Source of the DNA: C-114 sp963745405
Lineage (GTDB): Bacteria; Chloroflexota; Limnocylindria; Limnocylindrales; CSP1-4
Assembly: GCA_963745405.1 (NCBI GenBank)
Contig: CAVUWY010000002.1
Location: 1,488,001-1,552,000, forward strand
Direction: 5' to 3'
Length of the DNA: 64,000 nt
Shown here in pieces: positions 43,092 through 53,400 of the stretch. Both the position numbers and the translations under genes were made by a program. Numbering within the stretch: position 1 is the stretch's first letter; every line of letters starts with the position of its first letter. The notes beneath the pieces were generated by a model. It was not told the DNA's origin. It worked only from the letters and a program-made list of their open reading frames with translations, and searched no databases.

Positions 43092-44141
43092 CTACGGCGC
43101 GTAGATGAGGAAGTTGAACAGGTAGCCGACGAACAGGATCCCGATCGTCACGATCGTGGCGAACGTGGCGATGAGCGGGGTCCTGATGACCCGCTTAAGG
43201 ATCACGAACTCGGGGAAGCTGATCGCAGTGATGGCCATCATGAACGCCAAGGTCGTGCCCAGGGCCATCCCCTTGCCGAGGAGTGCCTGGACGATCGGGA
43301 TCGTCCCGGCCGCGCTCGAGTAGAGCGGGATCGCGACTAGGACGACGAGCGGCACGGCGAGCGGGTTGCCCGGTCCGCCGATGGCTACGACGAGGTCGGT
43401 AGGCACGAAGCCGTGGATGAAAGCGCCGACCCCGATCCCTACCAGGACGTACGGGAGGATCCGCCGGACGAGATCCTTCGTGTAGGCCCAAGCGTCCTGG
43501 ACGCGTTCCTCCCAGGTCAGCTTCATCTCGATCACTGTGCCTCCCGTGCCCTGGAGCGCCCAGACGTAGTCCTCGACATACCGCTCCATGTGGAGCTTCC
43601 CGATCAGGAGCCCGCCGACAATCGCGACGAGGAGCCCGGCAGCCATATAGACGAGCGCGACGCCAGGCCCGAACAGGCCCCACAGCAGGACAAGGGCGAC
43701 CTCGTTGACCATCGGTGAGCTGATCAAGAACGCGAATGTCACCCCGAGCGGAATGCCGGCCTCGACGAAGCCGATGAACAGCGGCACTGCCGAGCAGGAG
43801 CAGAAGGGCGTCACGATCCCGAGACCGGCTGCCCCGACGGTCCCTGCGAACTCGCCGCGGCCGACGAGGGTGGTGCGGACCTTCTCGGGCGGGAAGAACC
43901 CTCGGATGAGCGTCACCGCGGTGACGATCCCGAGCAGGAGCAGGAGCACCTTGGGCACGTCGTAGGCGAAGAAGGCGACCGCCTCCCCGAGGTGCGAGCC
44001 TTGCTCGAGGCCCAGCATCTCGTAGGCGAACCAGGCGGCAAACGGCGCAGCGGCGAACCAGGCGATGAGCCACCCGACGACCCCGAGGAAAGCGGCGGGC
44101 CAGAACGGGAGGCGGACGCGCTGGACGGCGGCGGTGGTCAT
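43092..44141 (-). CDS. Permease, UPF0718/ArsP type
   Basis: 349-residue membrane protein with about eight helices. It has TPFCSCSAVPLFIGFVEAGIP followed by SSPMVNEVALVLLWGLFG, the signature of the DUF318/ArsP family; the CSC motif lies in the permeation path. ArsP members export organoarsenicals such as trivalent methylarsenite, which fits with ArsM 1 kb away. ATG overlaps the ArsR stop (ATGA). Confidence 0.85.
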   Translation of the reverse strand: MTTAAVQRVRLPFWPAAFLGVVGWLIAWFAAAPFAAWFAYEMLGLEQGSHLGEAVAFFAYDVPKVLLLLLGIVTAVTLIRGFFPPEKVRTTLVGRGEFAGTVGAAGLGIVTPFCSCSAVPLFIGFVEAGIPLGVTFAFLISSPMVNEVALVLLWGLFGPGVALVYMAAGLLVAIVGGLLIGKLHMERYVEDYVWALQGTGGTVIEMKLTWEERVQDAWAYTKDLVRRILPYVLVGIGVGAFIHGFVPTDLVVAIGGPGNPLAVPLVVLVAIPLYSSAAGTIPIVQALLGKGMALGTTLAFMMAITAISFPEFVILKRVIRTPLIATFATIVTIGILFVGYLFNFLIYAP

Positions 44142-44467
44142 CCGAGGACTCCTCGCAGCAGGTCAATGGCCGCGGCGCAAGCCTCGTCATTTCGCTCGTA
44201 GTAGACCCAGCGGGCGTCGACCATGTGCCGACTCGCCCGAACGAGCCCGGCTCGGCGGAGCCTCGCCAGGTGGTTGCTCACGTTGTTCTGGCGTTCGCCC
44301 AGGGCGGCGGCCAATTCGCACACGCAATGGGGCCCGGATCCGAGCAATGCCATGATTCCTGCCCGTACCGGATCGCCAAGGACCGCCGCGACCGCGACGC
44401 TAGCGGCCACATCCGGTCTGGCGAGGTCGAGCCGTAGCTCGGGGAAGATCGGGAGATCCGTTCTCAC
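44138..44467 (-). CDS. ArsR family regulator (second)
   Basis: 109 residues, winged helix with LGDPVRAGIMALLGSGPHCVCELAAALGERQNNVSNHLARLRRAGLV. The CVC pair precedes the recognition helix as in As(III) sensors but the distribution of Cys differs from the 42.2-kb ArsR, so the two may sense different arsenicals. GTG start overlaps the DUF2180 stop (GTGA). Confidence 0.87.
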   Translation of the reverse strand: MRTDLPIFPELRLDLARPDVAASVAVAAVLGDPVRAGIMALLGSGPHCVCELAAALGERQNNVSNHLARLRRAGLVRASRHMVDARWVYYERNDEACAAAIDLLRGVLG

Positions 44468-44691
44468 GGTTTCACCGCCTCGCGTGGCCGGGTCGAGGCG
44501 CGGTCTGCTCCCTCAGTCCGGGCAAGTCGCGCGAACGCGCGACTCGGTTCGTGGTCACAGCCGTACCGCGGGAACACCGGACCCTGGAATGAGGCGACCA
44601 AGTGGTCTTTGCACAGTCCGACGGAGCAGGACCGGCACAGACCGATGGCCAGCCGCTCGACGCCAATCCGGGCGCATTCGTGACAGTTCAT
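44464..44691 (-). CDS. DUF2180 family Cys-rich protein
   Basis: 75 residues starting MNCHECARIGVERLAIGLCRSC; four to six Cys and His residues suggest a zinc ribbon. The gene sits 10 bp after the ACR3 stop and overlaps arsR2. Function unknown; members are often adjacent to arsenic or redox genes. Confidence 0.7.
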   Translation of the reverse strand: MNCHECARIGVERLAIGLCRSCSVGLCKDHLVASFQGPVFPRYGCDHEPSRAFARLARTEGADRASTRPREAVKP

Positions 44692-44701
44692 CGCAGCCTC
44701 C

Positions 44702-45797
44702 CTACTGGCCCGGTGCCGCGGCCGCGATCGAAGCTTGGGCGTCTTGTCGGCTCGAGCTCGGGAACATGTACGGCGCGAGGCGAATGGCCGCCCAGACAAG
44801 GAAGAGCATCACCGGTACCTCGATGAGTGGACCGACAACAGTCGCCAGGGCGACCGTTGGCGAGAACGCCGTGATCGCGATGGCTATGGCGATCTCGAAA
44901 TCTCGGCCGGTGGCGTTGAACGCCACGGCGACCCCGTCGCGATAGGAGAAGTGCATACGCGACCCGACGTACAGGACGACGAAGAACATCAGGGCGAAGA
45001 AGATGGTCATGGGGATCGCCATCTCGAGGACGATGCGCTGGTCGCTGAAGGATGAGGTCGCCCTTGAGCGAGAACATCACGATGAGGGTGAACAGCAGAC
45101 CGAGGATCGAGACCGCGTTGAGCAGCGGCTTGAGCGCCTCCATGCCCGCCTCGCCCTTGCGGCGCACGACGAGGATCCGCGTCAGGACGCCCGCCACCAG
45201 TGGCAGGCCCAGGTACAACACGACGCTCTGGGCGACGACCGTCGTGTCGAACTCGACGCTCCCGATCAGCAGGTTTGCATAGACGGGGATGAGCAGCATC
45301 TGGATGACCGAGTTCAGGGCGACGAACACAAGGGCCATCGGCGTGTTCCCCTTGGCGAGGAACGTGAAGATGATGACCATCGCGATGCACGGGGCAAGGC
45401 CGTAGAGAATGAGCCCGGTACGCAGCTCCGGGTCGGCCACGAAGATGTTCGCCAGCGTGAACATCACGAACGGCGCGACCAGGTAGTTGAAGAACAGCAC
45501 CACGCCCAGCTGCTTCGGCGACCTCAATGCGATGCCCACCTCGCCCATGCGGACGTTGGTCATCGCCGGGTACATCATCGCGAACAGGCCGATCGGAACG
45601 CCGAGACTGATGAGGGCCGGTACGGTCGGCTCGAACGTGCCAGCGGCGATCGACTTGAGCGCGTCGATGGGGGGCGTCAGGGCGAAGTCCGAGATCGACA
45701 GGGCGTTCCCGATCAGGATGCCCACGGCCATGCTGAACAGGACCAGGAACGGCAGGAGGCGGAAGTCCTCGAGCTTGAGCAGCAGGCGGGAGCTCAT
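44702..45797 (-). CDS. acr3: ACR3 family arsenite efflux permease (frameshifted)
   Basis: Arsenite exporter of the BASS superfamily. The first 240 or so codons read SRLLLKLEDFRLLPFLVLFSM to IVMFSLKGDLIL, including the conserved GLAPCIAMVIIFTFLA with the essential Cys. The remaining ten-helix region (VLEMAIPMTIFFALMFF to the C-terminus) lies in the next frame. Removing one base at about 45048 (CTTC to CTC) gives a 364-residue, full-length protein. A GAAAGGAC site precedes ATG 45797. If the extra base is real, efflux is lost. Confidence 0.85.
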
Positions 45798-45820
45798 GTA
45801 GGTCCTTTCACTGTCGTCGG

Positions 45821-45859
45821 ACATCTCAGTGGCCACTGTGTCAGCCGAGACTGAGATGT
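45821..45859. promoter_or_regulatory. Nested palindrome upstream of ACR3
   Basis: Perfect 9-bp arms ACATCTCAG / CTGAGATGT (45821-45829, 45851-45859) enclosing the 12-bp palindrome CAGTGGCCACTG (45827-45838). Located 24 bp upstream of the ACR3 start, so a plausible operator for the second ArsR. Confidence 0.5.
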
Positions 45860-45894
45860 TCGACTGCCACCAGTCACTGACTCCTGGTGCCGAT

Positions 45895-46135
45895 TGGCCC
45901 CTCGCGCAGGGCTGCCGACTTCGCCGAGAAGCTGAGAACGATCGCCTCGGTGCGCTGGTCCGCCTCGAGTCCGATCGGACCGACCTCAACCCGAGCGTTC
46001 TGCTCCTCTGCGTCCACAACGCCGGCCGCTCGCGGATGGCCGCCGGCTGCGCGACCGCCGACCCGCCTGGATCGGCGAGTGGGCCCGCCGTTCCGATGTC
46101 AGCCGCGAGCCGACCGACACCGGGGCCCCGCTCAG
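45895..46135 (+). pseudogene. Remnant of arsenate reductase (LMW-phosphatase type)
   Basis: The frame reads EAENDRLGALVRLESDRTDL then LLLCVHNAGRSRMAAG, the end of an N-terminal helical domain joined to the CX5R active-site loop of ArsC. Homology stops within 15 codons, with no intact downstream part, and the segment runs into the cyclase-ATPase 3' end. Confidence 0.65.
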
Positions 46136-48799
46136 GGAGATGCCGACCGCGCGCGCGCCAGCTCGACGGCCTCGTCGAGGCTCAGCGATCGCCCCGCCGC
46201 ATACGCGGCGTCGAAGGCCTCGTCGCCCATGGCCGCTCGGGCATCTGGCACAGGGTCGTCCATCCGCAGGAGTTGCATCGGCGTGGCGACGTGGCCCAGC
46301 GGTTCCATCAGCACCGCGGCGGCACCGCTGAGGCGTGCGGCACGATCGGCGTCGCCCTCGCCGAGCGCCAACGCCGCCGCCATGGTGAGGAGGCTGGAGA
46401 CGCGCTGCATGTCGCCCTGAGCGCGGAACATGGCGACTGCCTCGTCGAGGCTCTCATGGGCCGGCTCGAACCTGCCGTCCAGCACGTCGATCGCGGTGAG
46501 GGCGCTCAGCGCGCTGGCGATCCGCAATGGCTCGCCCGCGATCCGGAAGTCCGCCAGCGTCCGCCGTTCGACGGCTCGCGCTGCCGAGAGGTCCCCGGAG
46601 TGGAGATGGATGAAGACGAGCGCCTCGCGAACGTTCAGCAGGCCCTTGCGGTCCCCGATCGCCTCGTAGATGCGGATCGCTTCGTCGTACTCGGCCCGAG
46701 CGCGGGGACCATCGCCGATGAGCGCATCGACGAATCCGGCGTTGTACAGCGCCTCCGCGAGCCCGGCCTGGTCATCGAGTCCGCGCTCGATGGAGACGGC
46801 TTCCGCGTAGGCGCGCCGGGCAGTGGCGGTGTCAGCCTGCCAGTAGGCGACACCGCCGAGGCCGCCGAGCGCCCTGGCGCGGCCCTTCGTCGGGTTGGCC
46901 GCCGTGGGTCGGTCGAGCAGCGCCTGGAGCGTCTCGCGGCCCTCGACCAGGTGTCCACGCTGCTGCCAGAACCGCCAGAGCGCCGCGGCCGTGTCGAGGG
47001 CCACCTCGATCCGGCCATCGTCGGCCGCTCGCTGGATCGCCGCCCGCAGGTCGTCCTGCTCGGCATCGAGGAGGTCGAGCCACTCCGTCGGACGGGCGCC
47101 GAGGAGCTCGGGCTCGGCCGCACGCGCCAAGGCCACGAAGTGATCCTCGTGGCGGCGCTGGACCAGCTCGGCCTCACCGCTCTCGGTCAGCCGCTCCAGT
47201 CCATAGTCGCGAATGGTCTCCAACATCAGGAAGCGCGGTTCGCCATCCGGCGACCCGACTCGCTTCAGGAGGCTCTTGTCGACGAGCGAGCCCAAGGCGT
47301 CGAGCATGTCGAGACCGAGTGCGCCGTCCGGGTCGCAGACCGCCAGCGCGCCGTCGACGGTGCAGTCGCCGACGAAGACGGCGAGCCGCCTCAAGAGGGC
47401 GCGCTCCGGCGCGTCCAGCAGGTCGTGGCTCCACGCGATGGCCCCGCGCAGGGTGCGCTGTCGCTCGGGGACATCGCGGGAGCTGCTCGTCAGGAGCGTC
47501 AGGCTCCGGTCGAGCCGGGCGAGGATCGCCATCGGATCGAAGAGCTTGCTGCGGGCCGCAGCCAGCTCGATCGCGAGGGGGAGGCCGTCGAGGCGGATGC
47601 AGATGGCGGCGACCGCCGATGCGTTCTGTGCGTCCAGCTCGAAGTCGGGGCGAACGGCACGCGCGCGCTGGATGAAGAGCGCGATGGCATCGAACCGGGT
47701 AAGCGATTCGGGTGGCGGCAGGTCGCCCGGGTCCGGGACACCCAGCGGGGGGACCGGATACTCCTGCTCGCCCCGGAGGTGAAGGACCTCGCGGCTCGAC
47801 GCCAGGACGGTCAGGTGGGGCGCGGTCCCGAGGAGCCGACTCACCACGAGTGCGCCATCCACGACCTGCTCGAAGTTGTCGGCGATGAGGAGCAGGTGCA
47901 GATCGCGGAGGTGTGCCTCAAGGAGCTCGACGACGGGCCGCTGCGGGTCTTCGCGGAGACCGATGGCCTGGGCGATGGTCGTCGGGATCAAGCCAGCGTC
48001 GCTGATCGGAGCGAGCTCCACGAAGAAGGCGCCGCTCGCATACTCCGGCCGGAGCTTCTCGGCCACGCGAAGGCTGAGCCGCGTCTTGCCGGACCCGCCG
48101 GGGCCTGTCAGCGTCACGAGCCGCGATCGCCGCACCAGGTCGCAGACCTCGCCGACCTCGCGTTCGCGGCCGACGAAGCTCGTCACCTCGGCTGGCAGGT
48201 TGGACGGAGTCTCCAGCGTGCGCGGCGGCGGGAAGTCATCAGCCAGGCCTGGCCCGGAGAGTTGTGCCAGGCGCTCGGGCGTGTCGAGATCCTTGAGCCG
48301 GAACTCGCCGAGTTCGCGCAATCGCAGATCTCCGGGCAGCGAGCCCCGGACGAGGGTCGCCGTCGCCGCGGAGACGAGGATCTGGCCGCCGTGGGCGGCA
48401 GCCGCGATCCGCGCCGTCCGATGGACGTCGAGGCCGACGTAGTCCTCCCCGCCCAGGATGCCCTCGCCAGTGTGGAGTCCCATTCGAACGCGGATCGCCC
48501 CGACCCCGGAGGGCCAGGGCTCGGCCGCGAGGGAGCGCTGTGCGCGCGACCGTCGCCGTCACTGCCGCGATGGCGCTCTGGAAGACGACGAAGAATGCGT
48601 CTCCCTCGGTGGAGACCTCGATCCCACCGGCGGCCCCGACCGCCGCGCGCAAGACGGCGTGGTGGCGTTCGATGAGCGGGCCGAACGCAGGGCCCAGGGC
48701 GGCCACGAGGCGTGTCGACCCCTCGATATCCGTGAACAGGAACGTCAGCGTGCCGACGGGGAGGGAAGCAGCGCGCGACCGGGACAGCTGGCTCGCCAC
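46132..48799 (-). CDS. Class III cyclase/AAA ATPase/TPR regulator (frameshifted)
   Basis: From GTG 48799 the N-terminal cyclase domain reads LPVGTLTFLFTDIEGSTRL to AVTATVA, then the frame changes: AQRSLAAEPWPSGVGAIRVR and MGLHTGE continue it after removal of one base in a GCGCGC run at about 48542-48548. The ATPase follows (Walker A TGPGGSGKTRL, about 232-240), then LLIADNFEQV and a TPR-like array. Corrected length 888 residues. The second cyclase metal Asp region is partly degenerate (GGIEVSTEGDAFFVVF retains EGDAFF). Likely a signal-responsive ATPase of the STAND type. Confidence 0.78.
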
Positions 48800-48805
48800 T
48801 CGGCC

Positions 48806-48811
48806 AGCATA
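48806..48811 (-). promoter_or_regulatory. Putative -10 element (TATGCT) of a leaderless gene
   Basis: On the minus strand TATGCT is six bases upstream of GTG 48799. Confidence 0.4.
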
Positions 48812-48910
48812 CGGCGAGGCTGGATGATCTCGCGCAAGCGTATGCCCATTGTCGCTTCGAGCGGCGCCCACACTCGGCCGGTCCGGGCGCATTCTGGCAG
48901 GAGGAGTGCC

Positions 48911-49228
48911 ATGGCAGTCAAGGTCATCGTCGAGCTGAAGGCCAAACCAGGGCGGCGAGACGAGTTGCGATCGCTCATCGAGCAGCTCGCCCCACTCGAT
49001 CGACCGAGCGAGTACCACGGGAGCACCTATTACGAGTCGCTCGACGATCCCGACCTGCTCACCGACATCGCCGACTGGGAGTCGCCTGAAGCACGGACGA
49101 CCCATCTCGCGCAGGCCATGGCCGCCGGTGCATATGGTCCGGTGCTCGAGCTGCTGGTCGGGGCCCTTCCGGGCCACGGTCATCCGCCGGCTGCCCTGAG
49201 CCCTGCTCCAAGCGGCGTGACCGCGTAG
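48911..49228 (+). CDS. Antibiotic biosynthesis monooxygenase (ABM) family protein
   Basis: 105 residues with the dimeric ferredoxin-like fold of the family: VKVIVELKAKPGRRDELRSLIEQL at the start, then SEYHGSTYYESLDDPDLL and IADWESPEARTTHL. Such proteins act on quinones or heme, or are simple scavengers. GAGGAG lies 5 bases before the ATG. Confidence 0.82.
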   Translation: MAVKVIVELKAKPGRRDELRSLIEQLAPLDRPSEYHGSTYYESLDDPDLLTDIADWESPEARTTHLAQAMAAGAYGPVLELLVGALPGHGHPPAALSPAPSGVTA

Positions 49229-49247
49229 AGCCACGCTCGACGAAGGA

Positions 49248-49420
49248 CTAGCTCGCCGACGTCCGCCCCTGCATTGCTTGGGCGACCCGGATGAGCGCGC
49301 CGATCATCGGCTCGACCTGCCGTGAGCGCAGCGCCGCGATCCCCACTGTGCCCGGCCTGAGTCCGGCCACCGCGACGAAGGCCACGCCCGGTTGAGGGGT
49401 GGCTTCGGGCCCGAACAGAC
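49248..49420 (-). pseudogene. Possible LysR-family regulator C-terminal remnant
   Basis: Minus-strand frame PGVAFVAVAGLRPGTVGIAA continues to MIGALIRVAQAM and a stop at 49248, like the end of a LysR substrate-binding domain. No N-terminal part is present; the 5' end abuts the CPBP gene. Confidence 0.35.
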
Positions 49421-49427
49421 ATTGACG

Positions 49428-50231
49428 ATGGCGGCCTCAACGTCCAATGCTTCATCGTCACGTCGGAGGGATGATCCGTTGCGAGACATCGCGAGACGCC
49501 GCCCGCTGACGTTCTCGATCGTTGCGCTAGTGATTCCGCTCGTCGCGATGCAGGCGCTCGACGCCGTGATGACGGCGCTCGAGATTCCGGATCTCCCTAG
49601 CCGGCTTGTGATCGAAGCACTCTTCGCGGGCTATGTGGCCTTCCTGCTGACACGGCTGGGTTGGTGGCGCAGAGCGGGGTTCACGCAACTCGGGACGCCG
49701 CGACGGCTGTTGGCGACCCTCCCGCTCTTCCTCCTTCCGCTGCTCGTTCTCGCCGCGAATGGCATCAAGCCCGCGGCTGGCGAACGGGTAATCGGGTTCG
49801 TGCTCTTCACGTTCTTGGTCGGTCTTGCCGAAGAAGGACTTCTGCGGGGTGTGGTCCTCCAGGCGCTCCTGCCTGGCGGGCCGCGGCGGGCCGTCCTGGT
49901 CTCATCGGTGCTCTTTGGCCTCGCGCACGCCACGAATATCCTGACTGGCGCTCCAGTGGAGACGACCGCGGTGCAGGTTCTCGAGAACTCGTTCCTCGGC
50001 GTTGCTATCGCGGGAGCGTATCTGTACGCGGGGACCATCTGGCCAGTCGTGGTCCTCCATACCTTTATCGACCTCTCCGATGGGGCAGGTCGGGGATTTG
50101 CGCTCCCACCGCCGCAATCACCCACGGGGCCGGTGCTGGTCCCGATCGTCCTTACAGGTTTGTGTGCGCTATACGGGTGGTGGCTGCTCAGGCGGGCAAT
50201 TCGTGAGTCGTGGGTGGCAACCGCTGGCTGA
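49428..50231 (+). CDS. CPBP family intramembrane metalloprotease (complete motifs)
   Basis: 267 residues, about eight helices. It has the full EExxxR motif (AEEGLLRG), then FGLAHATN and HTFID, so unlike the 5.3-kb homologue its catalytic residues are all present. ATG 49428 is the best start, though no clear ribosome-binding site is seen. Substrate unknown. Confidence 0.8.
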   Translation: MAASTSNASSSRRRDDPLRDIARRRPLTFSIVALVIPLVAMQALDAVMTALEIPDLPSRLVIEALFAGYVAFLLTRLGWWRRAGFTQLGTPRRLLATLPLFLLPLLVLAANGIKPAAGERVIGFVLFTFLVGLAEEGLLRGVVLQALLPGGPRRAVLVSSVLFGLAHATNILTGAPVETTAVQVLENSFLGVAIAGAYLYAGTIWPVVVLHTFIDLSDGAGRGFALPPPQSPTGPVLVPIVLTGLCALYGWWLLRRAIRESWVATAG

Positions 50232-50284
50232 ATTCACATCGGTGGGAGCCAGTCGCTGTTGCCTCAGCCGAGGCGCGGGTTTGG

Positions 50285-50374
50285 ATGGCGCGCCCGGAGG
50301 GACCTGAGCGCGCGGTCCAAACCCTGCGAATCGAGGGGGTTGCCGAGCTCGTCCGGACGTTGCAGGCGGCCTGA
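50285..50374 (+). repeat. Dispersed 95-bp repeat, copy 3
   Basis: ATG to TGA, 30 codons, 110 bp upstream of the large cyclase gene. Its first part TGGCGCGCCCGGAGGGA is identical to the reverse complement of the 3' end of the tRNA-Arg at 54.0 kb. Confidence 0.7.
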
Positions 50375-50483
50375 ACGGCGTCGCGAAGGTTCCAGGGCCC
50401 TGTCCGTCATGGCAGATCGGCTGGCTCGCGGACGAAGCATCCGCTACGCTCCGGTGCTGGGACTCCAACAGGACGAGCCACCA

Positions 50484-53400
50484 TTGACCTGCTCGAAGTG
50501 CGGCGTCGCGAACGAGCCCGGCGCCAAGTTCTGCAACCAGTGTGGGACCGGGCTCCTGTCCGGCTGCCCCTCGTGCGGGACGATCAATGCACCGAACGCG
50601 CGATTCTGCTCGGAGTGCGCCAGCCCACTTCCTGTCGCGGCCTCGCGGGTCGTCGAAGCTAAGTCGACAGTTCCCGTCGTCCCGATCGCAGAGCGGCGTC
50701 TCGTCTCGATCCTGTTCGCCGACCTCGTCGGCTTCACGACCCTCGCCGAGGGCCAGGACGCCGAGGACACCCGAGAACTCCTGAGCCGGTACTTCGAGGT
50801 CGTGACCCACCTGATCGTCAGGTATGGCGGTACCGTCGAGAAGTTCATCGGCGACGCGATCATGGCGGTCTGGGGGGCACCCACCGCCCACGAGGACGAC
50901 GCCGAGCGAGCGGTCAGGGCCGCATTGGACCTTGTCGACGCGGTGAAGACGCTTGGGCCGGGCATCGCTGCCCGGGCCGGGGTCCTGACCGGCGAGGCCG
51001 CGGTGACGATCGGGGCGGCGAACCAGGGGATGGTCGCCGGCGATCTCGTCAATACCGCGAGTCGGCTCCAGTCGGTCGCGGAGCCTGGGACCGTCCTTGT
51101 CGGACAGGCGACCCAGCGGGCCGCCAGCAAGGCGGTCGTATTCGAGGAGGTCGGTTCACAGACGCTCAAGGGCAAGGCTGCCCAAGTGCCCGCCTGGCGC
51201 GCCGTCCGCGTCGTGGCCCAGTTGGGCGGTCGGAACCGATCCGAAGCGCTGGAGGCCCCTTTCGTCGGCCGCGACGACGAGCTCCGCCTCCTCAAAGACC
51301 TCTTTCACGCGACCGGAGGCGACCGGCGGGCCCGACTCGTCTCGGTGATAGGGCCGGCCGGGATCGGCAAGACCCGCCTCGCCTGGGAGCTCCTCAAGTA
51401 CCTGGACGGCCTGGTCGACACGGTCTGGTTCCACGCCGGTCGCTCGCCGGCGTACGGTGAGGGGGTCACGTTCTGGGCGCTCGGTGAGATGGTCCGCCGA
51501 CGGGCAGGATTGCTCGAGACCGACGGCGAGCACTCCACTCGGGCGAAGATCGCCGAAACTCTGGCGACCCATGTTCCGGACGAGTCAGAGCGGCGTTGGA
51601 TCGAGCCGGCCCTCCTCGTGCTCCTGGGAGTCGAAACATCGGTCACCGGCTCAGAGCAGCTCTTCGCTGCCTGGCGGACGTTCTTCGAGCGCCTCGCGGC
51701 GACGGCCCCGGTGGTCATGGTCTTCGAGGACTTCCACTATGCCGACGCGGGCCTCATCGACTTCGTCGACCATCTCCTCGAGTGGAGCCGCAACGTTCCG
51801 ATCTATGTCGTGACGCTCTCTCGGCCCGAGCTCCTCGAGAAGCGCCCCGAGTGGGGCGCCGGGAAGCGCAACTTCACCTCCCTCTACCTCGAGCCCCTGA
51901 CACAGCCGGCGATGCGCGAGCTCCTCGCCGGGCTCGTTCCTGGCTTGCCGGAGGCAGCCGCTCAGGCGATCGTCACCCGCGCGGACGGTATCCCGCTCTA
52001 CGCGGTCGAGACGGTCCGGATGCTCCTGGCCGAGGGCCGCCTGCGCCTCGACGGCGAACGCTACGTGCCGGTCGGCGACCTGACGAGCCTCGCGGTCCCC
52101 GAGACGCTGACGGCCCTTATCGCATCCCGCCTCGACGCCCTCGATCCGGCCGATAGAGCGCTCGTCTCCGATGCCGCGGTACTCGGTCAGAGCTTCACCC
52201 TCGCTGGGTTGTCAGCCGTGTCCGGGACTGCTGAAGGCGAGCTAGGTCCTCGCTTGCGTACGCTCGTGCGGCGGGAGCTGCTCACTCTCGAGGCTGACCC
52301 GCGCTCCCCCGAACGCGGCCAGTATTCGTTCGTCCAGGCGTTGATCAGAGAGGTCGCCTACAACACCCTCGCCAAGCGGGAGCGTAAGTCTCTCCATCTG
52401 TCCGCCGCGCGCTTCCTGGAGAGCCTCGAGACCGAAGAGATCGCCGGCGTCCTCGCCGGACATTACCTGGCCGCTCATGCGAATGCGGCGAAGGGACCCG
52501 AGGCGGACGCCCTCGCCGGCCAGGCCCGCGTCGCCCTGCGGGCTGCCGCCGAACGGGCGATCGCCCTGGGCTCCTACCTTCAAGCCTTTTCCTTCTTCGA
52601 ACAGTGTCGCACGGTGACGAGCGAGCCGGCCGAGAGTGCCACGCTCCTGGAGCGGGCGGGCGACGCGGCGTCGGCGGCCGGGAGATACGAGGTCGCCGCG
52701 GACCGCCTGGCCCAGAGCATTGCCGAATGGCGCGAACTTGAGGATCGCCCAGCGATCGCAGGCGCGACGGCTGCGCTCGGGCGGGCCCTGCTCTACGCGG
52801 GAGACCACGTCGAGGCGATCGAACTGCTCGAGCCCGCGGCCGAGGAGTTCACGGACCTCGCGGTCGAGCCTTCGGGCATCGCGCTCGGTGGTCAACTGGC
52901 TCGAGCGTACTTCCTGCACGAAGACAACCATCGGGCGATCGACGTCGCGGATCGGGTTCTCGAGGCCGCCGAGCATGCCGACCTCCCCGCGATCATCGCG
53001 GACACGCTGGTCACGAAGGGCAGCGCGCTGGCGAGCTGCGGCCGGCCGATCGAGGGCCTCGGCGTGCTCGCCACCGGCCGGGAACTCGCCGAGGCACGCG
53101 GTCTTGGCCGGACCCTCCTGCGTGCCGAGAACAATCTCGCGGCCCTGGGCGGGGTCGGGGATCCTCGCAGAGCCCTTGAGATGGCCCGGCACGGCCTCGA
53201 GCTCGCGCGACGGCTCGGCGTGAAGAATGTCGTCGCCGACCTCATCGTCAACCTCACCTTCTACTCGATCAAGGCAGGTGAATGGTCCGCGGCCCTGAAC
53301 GAGCTCGAGAGCGTCCGTGCGGAGGAGTGGGAGCCCACGGATCGCTTGGAACTTCTTCTTTCCGAGATCCGGGTGCGGGCTCTGTGCGGCGATGACGTCG

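Noticed and set aside
22560..45055. Programmed +1 frameshifting at CTT-C in propeller 1 and ACR3
   Set aside because: Both breaks read CTT followed by C, like the slip site in prfB, but there is no adjacent stop codon, internal Shine-Dalgarno site or downstream structure, and the other three breaks lack CTT.
45829..48675. 948-codon plus-strand open frame
   Set aside because: Only its first 100 codons (ArsC remnant) make sense; the rest is antisense to the cyclase-ATPase gene.
49392..49427. Upstream TTG start for the second CPBP gene
   Set aside because: The additional 12 residues are not hydrophobic or conserved-looking and overlap the LysR-like remnant.
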